Source: Planctomycetota bacterium
GTDB lineage: Bacteria; Planctomycetota; JAJSAM01; JAJVHW01
Direction: 5' to 3'
NCBI GenBank assembly: GCA_022072415.1
Contig: JAJVHW010000151.1
Location: 1-38,107 of the forward strand
DNA: 38,107 nucleotides
In this document: in pieces, positions 29,982-37,745 of the stretch
How the letters are laid out: every line of letters begins with the position of its first letter
Position numbering within the stretch: position 1 is the stretch's first letter
The notes under the pieces: generated by a model
Seen by the model: the letters and a program-made list of their open reading frames with translations, nothing else
Databases searched by the model: none
Told to the model about the DNA's origin: nothing
Program-made: the position numbers and the translations under genes

Positions 29982-31037
29982 TCAGGCGGACTTCGGCGCC
30001 TGGCCCCCTCGCGGGGTGTCGGGACCGGAGAACGGCGGCTTCGGCGGGGGAGGCAGGTACGAGCCGGCCGCGCCGGAGCCCGAACCGTCGTGTCCGCGCC
30101 CGCCGCCCTCGCGGAAGAGCTCCGCGATCCCGCCGAGGGAGCCCATCACTCCGGCGGAGTCGAGCGGCAGGAAGATCTTCGTCGCCTTGCCGTCGGCCAC
30201 CGACTTCAGCGTCTCCATGTACTGGATCGCGAGGAGCTGGTTGGTCGGGTTCGCGTCGTGGATCGCCTTGAACACAGCGAGCGTCGCCTGCGCCTTGCCC
30301 TCGGCGATCGCGATCTCGCGGTACTTGTTCGCGTCTGCCACGGTGCGGATCGCGTTCGCCTCGCCCTCGGCGCGGAGCGCCTGCGCCTGCCGCTCGCCGG
30401 TGGCCTTCTCGATCTCGGACTGCTTGCGTCCTTCCGCCTCGAGGATCATGGCGCGGCGCTCGCGCTCGGCCTTCATCTGCCGGTGCATCGCCTGCGTGAC
30501 GTCGGCCGGAGGCTCGATGCGCTGGATCTCCACGCGGACGATGCGCGTGCCCCACTTGTCCGTCGCGTCGTCGAGGATCTCGCGGAGCTTCGTGTTGATC
30601 TGGTCGCGCGACGTGAGCGACTCGTCGAGCGCCATGTCGCCGACCAGGTTGCGGAGGTTCGTCTGGGCGAGCTTCGTGGCCGCCGTGTAGAAATCGGCGA
30701 CGTTGTAGATCACCTTCTGCGGGTCGGTCACCTCGTAGTAGACGACCGCGTCCACGGTGACCACCACGTTGTCCTTCGTGATGACCTCCTGTGGCGGCAC
30801 GTCCACCACCTGCTCGCGCATGTCCACCTTGAGCATCTTGTCGAGCCCGGGGACCATGAACGTGATGCCCGGGGCCGCGGTGTCGCGGTACTTGCCCAGG
30901 CGCTCGATGACGCCCTTCTCGAAGGGCCGCACCGTGCGGACGCCCATCGACACGAGCACGATCAGGAAGAGCACGACCACGACGGTGAGGACCACCCCTC
31001 CGTCCACCGCGCCCAGCACCAGCAGGTTTCCGTTCAC
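29982..31037 (-). CDS. SPFH/stomatin-family membrane scaffold protein
   Basis: A 351-residue protein. One N-terminal membrane helix ([19 protein letters not shown]) is followed by the stomatin core: [51 protein letters not shown] and [21 protein letters not shown]. Next come the coiled-coil part ([25 protein letters not shown]) and a Pro/Gly-rich tail. Such proteins form large membrane rings or microdomains and often control membrane proteases or lipid organisation. The start is GTG 31037 with GGAGG upstream, overlapping the NfeD stop by GTGA; the open frame extending further upstream to 31328 lies inside nfeD. SPFH plus NfeD is the standard pairing. The third gene begins just after the stop. 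Confidence 0.93.
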   Translation of the reverse strand: MNGNLLVLGAVDGGVVLTVVVVLFLIVLVSMGVRTVRPFEKGVIERLGKYRDTAAPGITFMVPGLDKMLKVDMREQVVDVPPQEVITKDNVVVTVDAVVYYEVTDPQKVIYNVADFYTAATKLAQTNLRNLVGDMALDESLTSRDQINTKLREILDDATDKWGTRIVRVEIQRIEPPADVTQAMHRQMKAERERRAMILEAEGRKQSEIEKATGERQAQALRAEGEANAIRTVADANKYREIAIAEGKAQATLAVFKAIHDANPTNQLLAIQYMETLKSVADGKATKIFLPLDSAGVMGSLGGIAELFREGGGRGHDGSGSGAAGSYLPPPPKPPFSGPDTPRGGQAPKSA

Positions 31038-31480
31038 GACGTGCCTCCGATCCTGCGCACGATGACCCGCGCGCCTTCCATGCGGACGACCTCGACCTCC
31101 GCGCCCTTGGGGATCTCCGCGCCGTCGTCGGACTGCGCGCGCCACTCCTCGCGTTCGACCTTCACCATCCCGCCCTGCCCGAGGGGGCGCACGGCCGCGG
31201 TGACGAAGCCCCGCTTCCCGTTCAGGCGGTCCCCGGCGAAGCCCTCCGGCCGCGGCGGCGCGACGCGCACGCCGAGCACGCGGAAGCCCGCGAGCGCGAG
31301 CATCCCGAGCCCGCCGAAGACGATCCACTGGAGCGACTCGCCGGCGCCGAGCCAGTTGGCGACGGCCGCGCCCGCGGCTCCGAGCCCGAACGGAAGCAGG
31401 AAGAATCCCGCCGTGAAGACCTCGGCGATGCAGAGCGCGACCGTGAGTCCGATCCAGAGCCAGAACCAGGCGTCGAACAC
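31034..31480 (-). CDS. NfeD-family membrane protein
   Basis: A 148-residue protein with two or three transmembrane helices ([46 protein letters not shown]) and a C-terminal OB-fold domain ([31 protein letters not shown], then [19 protein letters not shown]). NfeD proteins partner with stomatin/SPFH proteins, and the SPFH gene follows with a four-base overlap. The start is GTG 31480 behind GGGAGG. It is the short NfeD form without the ClpP-like serine-protease domain. Confidence 0.93.
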   Translation of the reverse strand: MFDAWFWLWIGLTVALCIAEVFTAGFFLLPFGLGAAGAAVANWLGAGESLQWIVFGGLGMLALAGFRVLGVRVAPPRPEGFAGDRLNGKRGFVTAAVRPLGQGGMVKVEREEWRAQSDDGAEIPKGAEVEVVRMEGARVIVRRIGGTS

Positions 31481-31536
31481 CGGGGCCTCCCTTGTGAGCC
31501 GGCGAATCTAGCCGCGGCGGGGCGGCGCGTCCCGGT

Positions 31537-32205
31537 TCAACCGTCGGCGGGGGGCGGGGGTTCGGCGGGGGGACGGGAAGGGACGAGAATCCGCCGCATG
31601 CGCACGTGGCGAACGGCCGGGATGGACAGGGGGATCACGAGCATGGCCGCGGCCGGCGCCGCCCGGATTCCGACTGCGATCACTGCAGCCAGGAAAGCGA
31701 TGACGCCGCCCGCAAGCAACGGCCAGATCGGTCCCGGAACGACGCTCCAGAGAGAAGCGATTCCCAGGGAGAGCAGGAGCAGCGCTCCCGCTGCGGCCGC
31801 GGCTCCTGCTGCAGCCCGCGCGGGCGCGACGCCGGGTTCGAACATTCCGTACGCGGTGAGCAGGAGGAGCGGCAGAGCGAGAAGTAGGCTGGACACCGCA
31901 GTCCACCTGCGCGACGCAAGCCACGTACTCTGCGTCCCCGCGGCGTATCCCCCGTCGAACCACACCATCGGACGCAGGCCGAGCCACGGGAAGGGGACCA
32001 CGTGAACCCCCGCCATCCGACCGTCGGCCGTGCGGAACACCGTGGCCGGACGCCCCGGCCGCGCCGGCTCGGGCTCGAGCACGCGCCCGTCCATCGTCAC
32101 GACCACCTCGCGCACCGCGCCGAGCCAGTCCCTCCGCCAGCCGACGACGACATGCGAGTCGGCACCCTCGCCGCCATCCGACAGCGCGACACGTCGGAGG
32201 CTCAC
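31537..32205 (-). CDS. Membrane protein of unknown function, coupled to the DNA glycosylase gene
   Basis: A 222-residue protein. Its start is GTG 32205, which overlaps the glycosylase stop by GTGA; the frame stays open further upstream but that stretch is the antisense-frame shadow inside the glycosylase gene. Residues 1-95 are soluble, with [48 protein letters not shown]. Four hydrophobic segments follow at about 100-195 ([19 protein letters not shown], an Ala/Leu-rich helix, [34 protein letters not shown]). The tail is [19 protein letters not shown]. No family is recognised. NfeD begins 56 bases downstream on the same strand, so all five minus-strand genes from 32765 to 28007 could be one transcript. 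Confidence 0.65.
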   Translation of the reverse strand: MSLRRVALSDGGEGADSHVVVGWRRDWLGAVREVVVTMDGRVLEPEPARPGRPATVFRTADGRMAGVHVVPFPWLGLRPMVWFDGGYAAGTQSTWLASRRWTAVSSLLLALPLLLLTAYGMFEPGVAPARAAAGAAAAAGALLLLSLGIASLWSVVPGPIWPLLAGGVIAFLAAVIAVGIRAAPAAAMLVIPLSIPAVRHVRMRRILVPSRPPAEPPPPADG

Positions 32206-32765
32206 CGCGACACGTGCGGGTTTCCCCGCTCCCAGAACCGCCACCGAAGCGACTTCGCCCGAGAGATTCCGATCCGCGGGCCGGACGCGACGCGCGGAGG
32301 CCGCGCCGGGCGTTCGAACGTGAATTCGTCGAGCGCCCGCGCGCCGAGGAGGTCGTCCCCGATCCCGAGCGCCACGAAGAGCTTCGCCGGGCCGCTCGCG
32401 ATCTGCCGCGGGTCCGTCACGCCGCGCCGCCGCGCCATCTCGGCCACGCCCTCGATCGGCTCGAGCGCGCGGAGCAGCACCGCGCCGGGTCCGTTCCGGT
32501 CGGCCGTCACGTTCAGGCATCGGTGCAGGCCGTAGATGCGGTAGATGTAGAGGCGCCCGAACGTCGTGCCCATCATGGCCGCGGTCCGCGGACGCGTGAC
32601 GAAGTGCGACGCAGGGTCCCCCGCGTAGGCCTCCGTCTCGACGATGCGTGCGGCGAGGCGGCCGAAGCGGAGGGTCGCGCCGACGAGATCCCGCGCCACG
32701 GCGACCGCGCCGCGCGCGAAGAACGCGTCGTCGATCGGGTCCGCCGCGGTTCCTGCGCACGCCAT
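32202..32765 (-). CDS. Alkyladenine (3-methyladenine) DNA glycosylase, AAG/MPG family
   Basis: Removes alkylated and deaminated purines from DNA, starting base-excision repair. The 187-residue protein has FFARGAVAVARDLVGATL, then IVETEAYAGDPASHF with the catalytic Glu at 45 and Tyr at 47 (the equivalents of human E125 and Y127). TFGRLYIYRIYGLHRCLNV, the substrate-pocket strand, and AVLLRALEPIEG follow; GPAKLFVALGI is the C-terminal family motif. Length is normal for bacterial members. A TAGGAT box lies 12 bases before the ATG on this strand. The gene diverges from the YfhO-like gene at 32870 and is coupled (GTGA) to a membrane protein gene. Confidence 0.95.
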   Translation of the reverse strand: MACAGTAADPIDDAFFARGAVAVARDLVGATLRFGRLAARIVETEAYAGDPASHFVTRPRTAAMMGTTFGRLYIYRIYGLHRCLNVTADRNGPGAVLLRALEPIEGVAEMARRRGVTDPRQIASGPAKLFVALGIGDDLLGARALDEFTFERPARPPRVASGPRIGISRAKSLRWRFWERGNPHVSR

Positions 32766-32869
32766 GAGCTGAGGAGCATCCTACGAGCGAACCGCGCCCC
32801 CCGGAAGACGCCGCCGCCGCAACGCCGGCCGCTCCGGCCCGCGGTGCCGCGCTGCTCGCAGGGTCCATC

Positions 32870-34864
32870 GTGTTCGTCGCCGCGCTCGCCCTGTTCCGCG
32901 GCCCCGCCTTCGACGGTTCGCGCCTCCCCGCCGACTCCGTGGACACGAACGACGTCTCCTACGTGGGCGTCGTCTTCGAGCAATGGGCCGCCGCCGTCCG
33001 CGAGGGGCGCCTGCCGCTCTGGTTCCCCGAGTTCGACGCCGGCGCGCCGCTCGGCGCGGCGTGGATGTACGGACTCCTCTCGCCGTCGCTCGCGCTCTTC
33101 GCGCTGCTCCCGCTCGGCACCGCCTGGGCGTGGACCGCGGCGATCCACATGGGAATCGGAGCGGCAGGCATGGCCGCCTTCACGGGGCGGCGGTTGCGCG
33201 GAACGGCAGGCGCCGGCGCGGCGGGCGCGATCTCGGCGGGGCTCCTCTACGGGCTCTCGGAGTTCATGGTGGGGCGCACGGCGTGCGGACATCTCAACCT
33301 CGTTCTCCCGATGGCCTACCTCCCGTGGGCGCTCCGCTTCGCCGACGGCGCGGTGCGCGGCGAGCGCCGCGCGATCCCGCTGCTCGGGCTGACGTTCGGC
33401 TTCGGGCTCCTCTCCGGCCATGTGCAGATGTGGACCTACCTCGCGCCGATGCTCGCCGCGTTCGTCGTGTTCGAGTCGCGGACCGGGGCCGACGCCCCGC
33501 GCGCGCTCCTCCGCGGCGCGGCGGGACTCGCGCTCGGATGCGGCGTCGCGGCGGCGCAGGTGCTCCTCACGTTCGGCTACCTCCGCCAGTGCGCGGGCCA
33601 GTTCGCCGACCCCGACGTGCTCCACGCCGTGTCCGTTCCCGCCGGAACGCTCGCGACGAAGCTCCTGCACGGCTGGACGCCGCCGCCCGCCGAAGCGGGC
33701 ACCTCCCTCGACTTCCGCCACGAGCACCGCGGGATCGCCGGCCTCGGCGCGTTCGCGCTCGCAGCGGCCGGGTTCGCGCTGCGCGCGCGGGGACGGTGGT
33801 TCTGGACGTCGGTCGCGTTGATCGGCGCGGTCGCCGCGATGGGGACCCGCAATCCGCTCTCGGCCTTCATCCAGGAGAGCGTCCCTCCGTTCTCGCTGAC
33901 CCGCGCCCCGGGCCGCGCGCTGGTGCTCGTGGCCGTGGCGGTCAGCGTGCTCGCCGCGCACGGCGCGTCGGCGCTCGCCGCGTGGACCGCCGCGCGGCTC
34001 GGCGCGGGGTTCGGATGGGTCGTTCCCGCCGCGGCCGCGCTCCACGCGCTCCTCGTCGGCGCGCCGGTCGTCGGAGACATCTCCGCGACCACGCACACCC
34101 TCGACTGGACCGCGCGACTCCCGGCCGAGGCCGCGGCGCACCGCATCCACGCGGGCGTCGGCGGCGCCGTGTCGGCCTACAACCTCACCAACTTCGAGCG
34201 GTGGGGCTTCCGCACGCTCCGCCCGCCCTGCTACATCCGCCACGAGGGCTACGAGCTCCTCTCTCAGCAGGGCCGCGCCGAGGCCCCGTGGTGGCTCGAT
34301 CTCGGCCTGCAGTTCGTGCCGGAGTGGGGCCCCTTCGACGCCCGCCACGACCGCGTCCCGCCGCCCGACGCGCTCGTCGCGATCGACGTCCGCAAGTTCG
34401 ACACGATGGGCGCCGCCCGCGTCGTCGCCTCCGCCGAGCGCGCCCTCTCCGACGCCGCTGCTCTCGCCCGGATGAACACCGGCGACCGCGCGCTGCTCGT
34501 CCACGACGCTTCCGTGCCCGCGGCCGACCTCGCCCCCGGTCCCGCGTTCGACGCACGCCGCGCCACCGCCGTCCGCCGCACCTTCGCGGGCGGTTCGTTC
34601 GACGTGGACGTCACCGCGCCCGCCGCCTGCTGGCTCCAGGTCAGCGAACGCTGGGACACCGGCTGGCACGCCGAGATTGACGGCGCCCCCGCCCCCGTCC
34701 ACCGCTCGAACCTCGCACTCTTGGCCGTCCGCCTGCCCGCCGGCGCCCGCACCGTCCGCTTCACCTACCGGCCGGGGTGGTTCATCGCCGGCGCGGCGCT
34801 TTCGCTGGCGTCGGCCGCGGCGTGCATCGCGTTGGCGCTGCGATCCCGTGCGCATCCGTCGTGA
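32870..34864 (+). CDS. YfhO-like polytopic membrane protein (second copy)
   Basis: 664 residues from GTG 32870. The first loop (TNDVSYVGVVFEQWAAAVREGRLPLWFPEF, then DAGAPLGAAWMYGLLSPSLALF), about eleven membrane helices, and a C-terminal soluble domain (WDTGWHAEIDGAPAPV, LLAVRLPAGARTVRFTYRPGW) plus last helix match the protein at 20187 and the YfhO family. The start is uncertain: GTG 32870 falls inside the first hydrophobic helix, while the frame is open back to 32768 and reads TSEPRPPEDAAAATPAAPARGAALLAGSIV there. An ACG codon at 32783 sits six bases after GAGGAG and would give a full helix, but ACG starts are rare. It may act in envelope glycan synthesis, perhaps by flipping or transferring sugars; this is inferred from the family. 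Confidence 0.75.
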   Translation: MFVAALALFRGPAFDGSRLPADSVDTNDVSYVGVVFEQWAAAVREGRLPLWFPEFDAGAPLGAAWMYGLLSPSLALFALLPLGTAWAWTAAIHMGIGAAGMAAFTGRRLRGTAGAGAAGAISAGLLYGLSEFMVGRTACGHLNLVLPMAYLPWALRFADGAVRGERRAIPLLGLTFGFGLLSGHVQMWTYLAPMLAAFVVFESRTGADAPRALLRGAAGLALGCGVAAAQVLLTFGYLRQCAGQFADPDVLHAVSVPAGTLATKLLHGWTPPPAEAGTSLDFRHEHRGIAGLGAFALAAAGFALRARGRWFWTSVALIGAVAAMGTRNPLSAFIQESVPPFSLTRAPGRALVLVAVAVSVLAAHGASALAAWTAARLGAGFGWVVPAAAALHALLVGAPVVGDISATTHTLDWTARLPAEAAAHRIHAGVGGAVSAYNLTNFERWGFRTLRPPCYIRHEGYELLSQQGRAEAPWWLDLGLQFVPEWGPFDARHDRVPPPDALVAIDVRKFDTMGAARVVASAERALSDAAALARMNTGDRALLVHDASVPAADLAPGPAFDARRATAVRRTFAGGSFDVDVTAPAACWLQVSERWDTGWHAEIDGAPAPVHRSNLALLAVRLPAGARTVRFTYRPGWFIAGAALSLASAAACIALALRSRAHPS

Positions 34865-34889
34865 ACAGGAACCCGTCGAAGGCTGCAAA

Positions 34890-34983
34890 GATCGGGAGCC
34901 GCTCGATCGGGCGCATCCGGCTCACGAGCAGGTCTTGCGCGCTGCTCCCCAAGTCGTCCGACCTCGAAATCGTGCTCCCGATC
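34890..34983. repeat. 10-bp perfect inverted repeat, 94 bp overall
   Basis: GATCGGGAGC and GCTCCCGATC enclose 74 bases. A second partner GCTCCC at 34944-34949 could pair with the left arm as well. It may be the stem of a small RNA or the ends of a decayed element. No target-site duplication is seen. Confidence 0.3.
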
Positions 34984-35012
34984 GGCAAGATTTCAAGGAG
35001 AAGGCTCACACC

Positions 35013-35126
35013 ATGCGGCGCCGTCGCCTTCCCGCCGCTTCGAACGGCAGGACGGGGTGCGCTTCGATCCGCCGACTCCGCGGAACGCGAGTACTCGACG
35101 CGAGCACCGCACGCATCGCGGGGTGA
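35013..35126 (+). CDS. Short reading frame with a good ribosome binding site, possibly a small peptide or gene remnant
   Basis: A 37-residue frame beginning MRRRRLPAASNGRTG and ending in TGA at 35124. AAGGAGAAGG lies about ten bases before the ATG, better than the site of most genes here. The product is arginine-rich and resembles no family I know. Chance occurrence in GC-rich noncoding DNA is quite possible. Confidence 0.2.
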   Translation: MRRRRLPAASNGRTGCASIRRLRGTRVLDASTARIAG

Positions 35127-35271
35127 GCTCGGTTCGCCGCCGTGGACGGCGCATCGAACTGCGCGAGTCGACTCCCCGGGGCTGCGAACTGAGCCGGCCT
35201 GGCCCGGACAGCCTGCATGTATCAGGCAGCACTCATGTCGCGGTGGAGTCCCGCCGCAGGCTGCGCTCCGT

Positions 35272-35277
35272 TAGGAT
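35272..35277 (+). promoter_or_regulatory. Candidate -10 box (TAGGAT) for a leaderless transcript of the toxin-like gene
   Basis: TAGGAT, six C, then ATG 35284, with no Shine-Dalgarno. The arrangement is the same as at 394 and 20175. No -35 element is recognisable. Confidence 0.35.
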
Positions 35278-35283
35278 CCCCCC

Positions 35284-37434
35284 ATGCCCGGCTGCGGCTG
35301 CCCGTCCCCGCCGACCCCGCCCCCGCCCGCGGGTCCGCATCCGATGCCGGGCCCGCTGGTGCCGCTCGACGCTGCCGTGCCCGGAGTTGAGGTGCCCGGC
35401 GTCGATCCGCCGAACATCGACATGCCGGTCGTGGGCCGCCCTGTCGAGCCGGATCCTCCGCCGTGCAGCTTCAAGAGCCTCTGCCCCCAGGTGGACGGCG
35501 CCTGCTGCTGCAAGTCGGAGGACGCCGACGAGGGGACGCGCTGCTGCTGTTGCTGCTGCTGCGAGTGCCCGTGCGAGTGCGGAGGCGAAGAGTCCGGCGC
35601 TCCGCTCGAGCCGCCGCCGATCGAGTCCGCGGATCTGGTGTCGGGCGGCGTGGGGTTCGCGCCGGGGCCGGGTGCGGGTCCGGGCGGCGAAGTCCCGGCC
35701 GACACACGCAACCCCTGGGGCGACTCCGCCCCGCTCCCGCCGCGGGCGCCGTCGCAGATCCACTGCCCGCCGGGGAGCAGCTACCGGGAGCAGGTCGGCT
35801 GGAACGCGCAGGGCCAGCCGGTCGGCGGGTGCTGGCCGCCGGCCTGCCCGCTGCCGTCGGGGGTGATCTACCCGGCGGGGACCCAGTGCGTCGGCGAGAC
35901 GCCGGCGGGCTGGCAGTACGTCGAGAGCACGGTGCCGACGGCGCCGCAGGACGCAGCGGCGAGCGTCAGCCAGTCGGGAGCGCCGCAAGGCCCGGCCCGC
36001 GGCGGCGGCTACGCCTGCCCGCCCGGAACCGCCTTCATGGAGCAGATCGGCTGGAACGAGCACGGCCAGCCGGTCGGCGGCTGCTACCCGCCGCCCTGCC
36101 CGCGCCCGGCGGGCGTGATCTACCCGCCGTCGATGGAGGGTCTCTGCGCGCCGGACGCGCCGTCGGGCTGGTCGCCCTACTCCGACGCGCAGGCAACCGG
36201 CCCCGCGCCCGGCGGTCCCGGCGGCGGAGTCGGTGGAAACTACTTCGACGATCCGCGCGAGTGGGTCGGCCGCGACCCCGGCGCGGCGATCGGGACGTCG
36301 AAGTACCCGCTCTCGCCTCCGCCGGACAGCACGTGGCCGGGTGCCCCCAATTATCTCTACATCACGGTTGGGAACCCGCTTCCGAAACAGTCGAGATCAC
36401 CAACGTTCATACCGGAGGCGCCGGTCGGACTTGTCTACTCAGGCGTTTGGGCGGCAGGTCCCAAGTACCCGTCAGGGGTAGATGGTCCGGTGCTGAGCTT
36501 CACGTTTCAGTATTCGCTGCAGGATGACGTAGCTCCCGATGGAACGAAGGTCGAGCCGCCCCCGCCCATCCCAAAGGCGCCCAAGCCCACGCCGCTGCCG
36601 GATGAGGAGCCCTGCGAGGAAGTCTGGCTCGGATTGTTCTTCAACGGTACGCACGCCACATGGAAAGGTGACCATGTAGGCTCTAGCATCTTCAACGCGC
36701 GGGACGAGTATCGACTGCTAGCGCACAAAGCCGGAGCAAAGCCGATAGTTCACTACGAAGGGTTCACTGTCAGCATTCCGGGGTTGGTGTACGATCCCAC
36801 AGACTCGGCGAACTCTTTCGTTGAGTTCGACGCAGTGGTCGAACGGTCCTTCAAGGTCGCCTGTAACGCCATTTGCTCGAATGCTAAGAGACACTGCGAC
36901 AAGTCCAAGCTGCGAATCGACATGTTCGGATGGTCGCGCGGTGCCGTGGCGGCGCTCTGGCTTTCAAACCTCATGAACCGATCGGACTGCTTGTGTCCCA
37001 CCCCTGCAGGGAAGGTCGCCGCCAGCGGGTTTCCGATTCGATACATGGGTCTCCTCGATCCCTGCGACTCGAGCTTGACATTCCCGCAAGATCGCCTAGC
37101 GTTTCTGAAAGGATTCAAGAGCTTCCCACACGATGTCGATAACTTTGATTCGGCGGGATATGGCTGCCCGGCAAACGTGGAGAATGTGTTCGCCGCTTAT
37201 GCAATGAAAGGAGTTCCGGGGGATATCCTGTTCCAGGCTGACAAGGTATTCATCCCAAAGGGTAGCAAGACCAAGGGGTGGCTTTCAGAGAGAGACATGT
37301 CGCACCTTCCAATGACCTACCAGGTGAATGACTATGAGACGACGCATGGGAAGATCGGATACCCCCTGACTGACGCAGGTGCTTGGGAGGACTTGTGGGG
37401 ATTCTTCAAGAGAGTGTCGAGCGCGAAAAAATGA
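35284..37434 (+). CDS. Candidate polymorphic toxin: Pro/Cys-rich duplicated N-terminus with alpha/beta-hydrolase-like C-terminal domain
   Basis: 716 residues in two unlike halves. Residues 1-105 are Pro-rich with 17 cysteines: C4, C6, C61, C67, C74-76, C87-93 (seven in a row), C95, C97 and C99. Residues 161-213 and 245-297 are two copies of one module (CPPG...EQ.GWN..GQPVGGC.PP.CP.P.GVIYP...). There is no signal peptide or membrane helix. From about residue 355, base composition falls from about 80% to 57% GC (single lines counted) and codons such as ATA, CTA and AGA appear. The C-terminal half reads LGLFFNGTHATWKGD, then IDMFGWSRGAVAALW with a nucleophile elbow at S551, LLDPCDSS with D592 and SHLPMTYQ with H674. 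These could be a catalytic triad of the DUF2235/Tle1 phospholipase-like hydrolases. Enzyme class is inferred; the target and export route are unknown. ATGA overlap with the next gene. Confidence 0.6.
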   Translation: MPGCGCPSPPTPPPPAGPHPMPGPLVPLDAAVPGVEVPGVDPPNIDMPVVGRPVEPDPPPCSFKSLCPQVDGACCCKSEDADEGTRCCCCCCCECPCECGGEESGAPLEPPPIESADLVSGGVGFAPGPGAGPGGEVPADTRNPWGDSAPLPPRAPSQIHCPPGSSYREQVGWNAQGQPVGGCWPPACPLPSGVIYPAGTQCVGETPAGWQYVESTVPTAPQDAAASVSQSGAPQGPARGGGYACPPGTAFMEQIGWNEHGQPVGGCYPPPCPRPAGVIYPPSMEGLCAPDAPSGWSPYSDAQATGPAPGGPGGGVGGNYFDDPREWVGRDPGAAIGTSKYPLSPPPDSTWPGAPNYLYITVGNPLPKQSRSPTFIPEAPVGLVYSGVWAAGPKYPSGVDGPVLSFTFQYSLQDDVAPDGTKVEPPPPIPKAPKPTPLPDEEPCEEVWLGLFFNGTHATWKGDHVGSSIFNARDEYRLLAHKAGAKPIVHYEGFTVSIPGLVYDPTDSANSFVEFDAVVERSFKVACNAICSNAKRHCDKSKLRIDMFGWSRGAVAALWLSNLMNRSDCLCPTPAGKVAASGFPIRYMGLLDPCDSSLTFPQDRLAFLKGFKSFPHDVDNFDSAGYGCPANVENVFAAYAMKGVPGDILFQADKVFIPKGSKTKGWLSERDMSHLPMTYQVNDYETTHGKIGYPLTDAGAWEDLWGFFKRVSSAKK
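35764..36174 (+). repeat. Two in-frame copies of a ~53-residue Cys/Pro/Gly module, 252-bp period
   Basis: Copies start at 35764 and 36016, exactly 84 codons apart. Each has two Cys-Pro clusters (CPPG at the start and a GGC.PP.CP block), EQ-V/I-GWN..GQPVGG and GVIYP. The linker between them is Ser/Gln/Ala-rich and unlike them. This is a duplication within the N-terminal region of the candidate toxin. Confidence 0.8.
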
Positions 37435-37745
37435 TTTCGGAGGACGGTCATCGAGGGAAGTCGAGCTCCGGTTGTCGTTCGCTCGCGTTGGTGCTCACTT
37501 TCGCGCTCGGCGCGATCACGATCGCCGAGTCTATTCGAGTGCGGTTCTCCCCCACAAGCGAGGAAATGGGGCTGGGAGAAGTACTTCGTGCGGCGGTGTT
37601 CGTTGTTCCGGGTCTGCTCGTCGTGATCATTTCTTGTCTTCACATCCTCCTAACTGATCCGAAGTCGCCGCTCTGGTCGAGAGTCCTCTGGAGTTGTTTG
37701 GGGGGCACATCGATTGTTTGCTTGATCATGCTGCTTCTGCACTGA
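37431..37745 (+). CDS. Small three-helix membrane protein, candidate immunity protein
   Basis: 104 residues starting at ATG 37431, overlapping the stop of the toxin-like gene by ATGA, so the two are translated together. A charged N-terminus of about 14 residues (MISEDGHRGKSSSG) precedes three hydrophobic segments: LALVLTFALGAITIAES, VLRAAVFVVPGLLVVIISCLHILL, and VLWSCLGGTSIVCLIMLLLH at the very end. Its base composition (about 52% GC in one counted line) matches the C-terminal half of the preceding gene and not the host average. A longer in-frame start at 37383 would lie inside the upstream gene and is less likely. No family is recognised. Position and size suit an inner-membrane immunity protein against a membrane- or lipid-active toxin; this is inference. 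Confidence 0.6.
   Translation: MISEDGHRGKSSSGCRSLALVLTFALGAITIAESIRVRFSPTSEEMGLGEVLRAAVFVVPGLLVVIISCLHILLTDPKSPLWSRVLWSCLGGTSIVCLIMLLLH

Larger units (their letters stand above)
34865..35283 (+). other. Intergenic stretch of 419 bp ahead of the candidate toxin gene
   Basis: No gene with family support is found here. It contains a 10-bp perfect inverted repeat GATCGGGAGC (34890-34899) and GCTCCCGATC (34974-34983). A 37-codon reading frame from 35013 has a good ribosome binding site. Near the end, GCCTG-N7-CAGGC is a small inverted repeat, and TAGGAT lies directly before the next start. Composition is mixed. It could be a decayed mobile-element end or a structured leader; nothing decides between them. 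Confidence 0.4.

Noticed and set aside
34782-35009. 75-codon minus-strand frame in the gap before the toxin-like gene
   Set aside because: It reads like protein for part of its length but has no ribosome binding site, overlaps the end of the gene at 32870 by 83 bases and matches nothing recognisable. It could be a remnant, but support is too weak to list as a gene.
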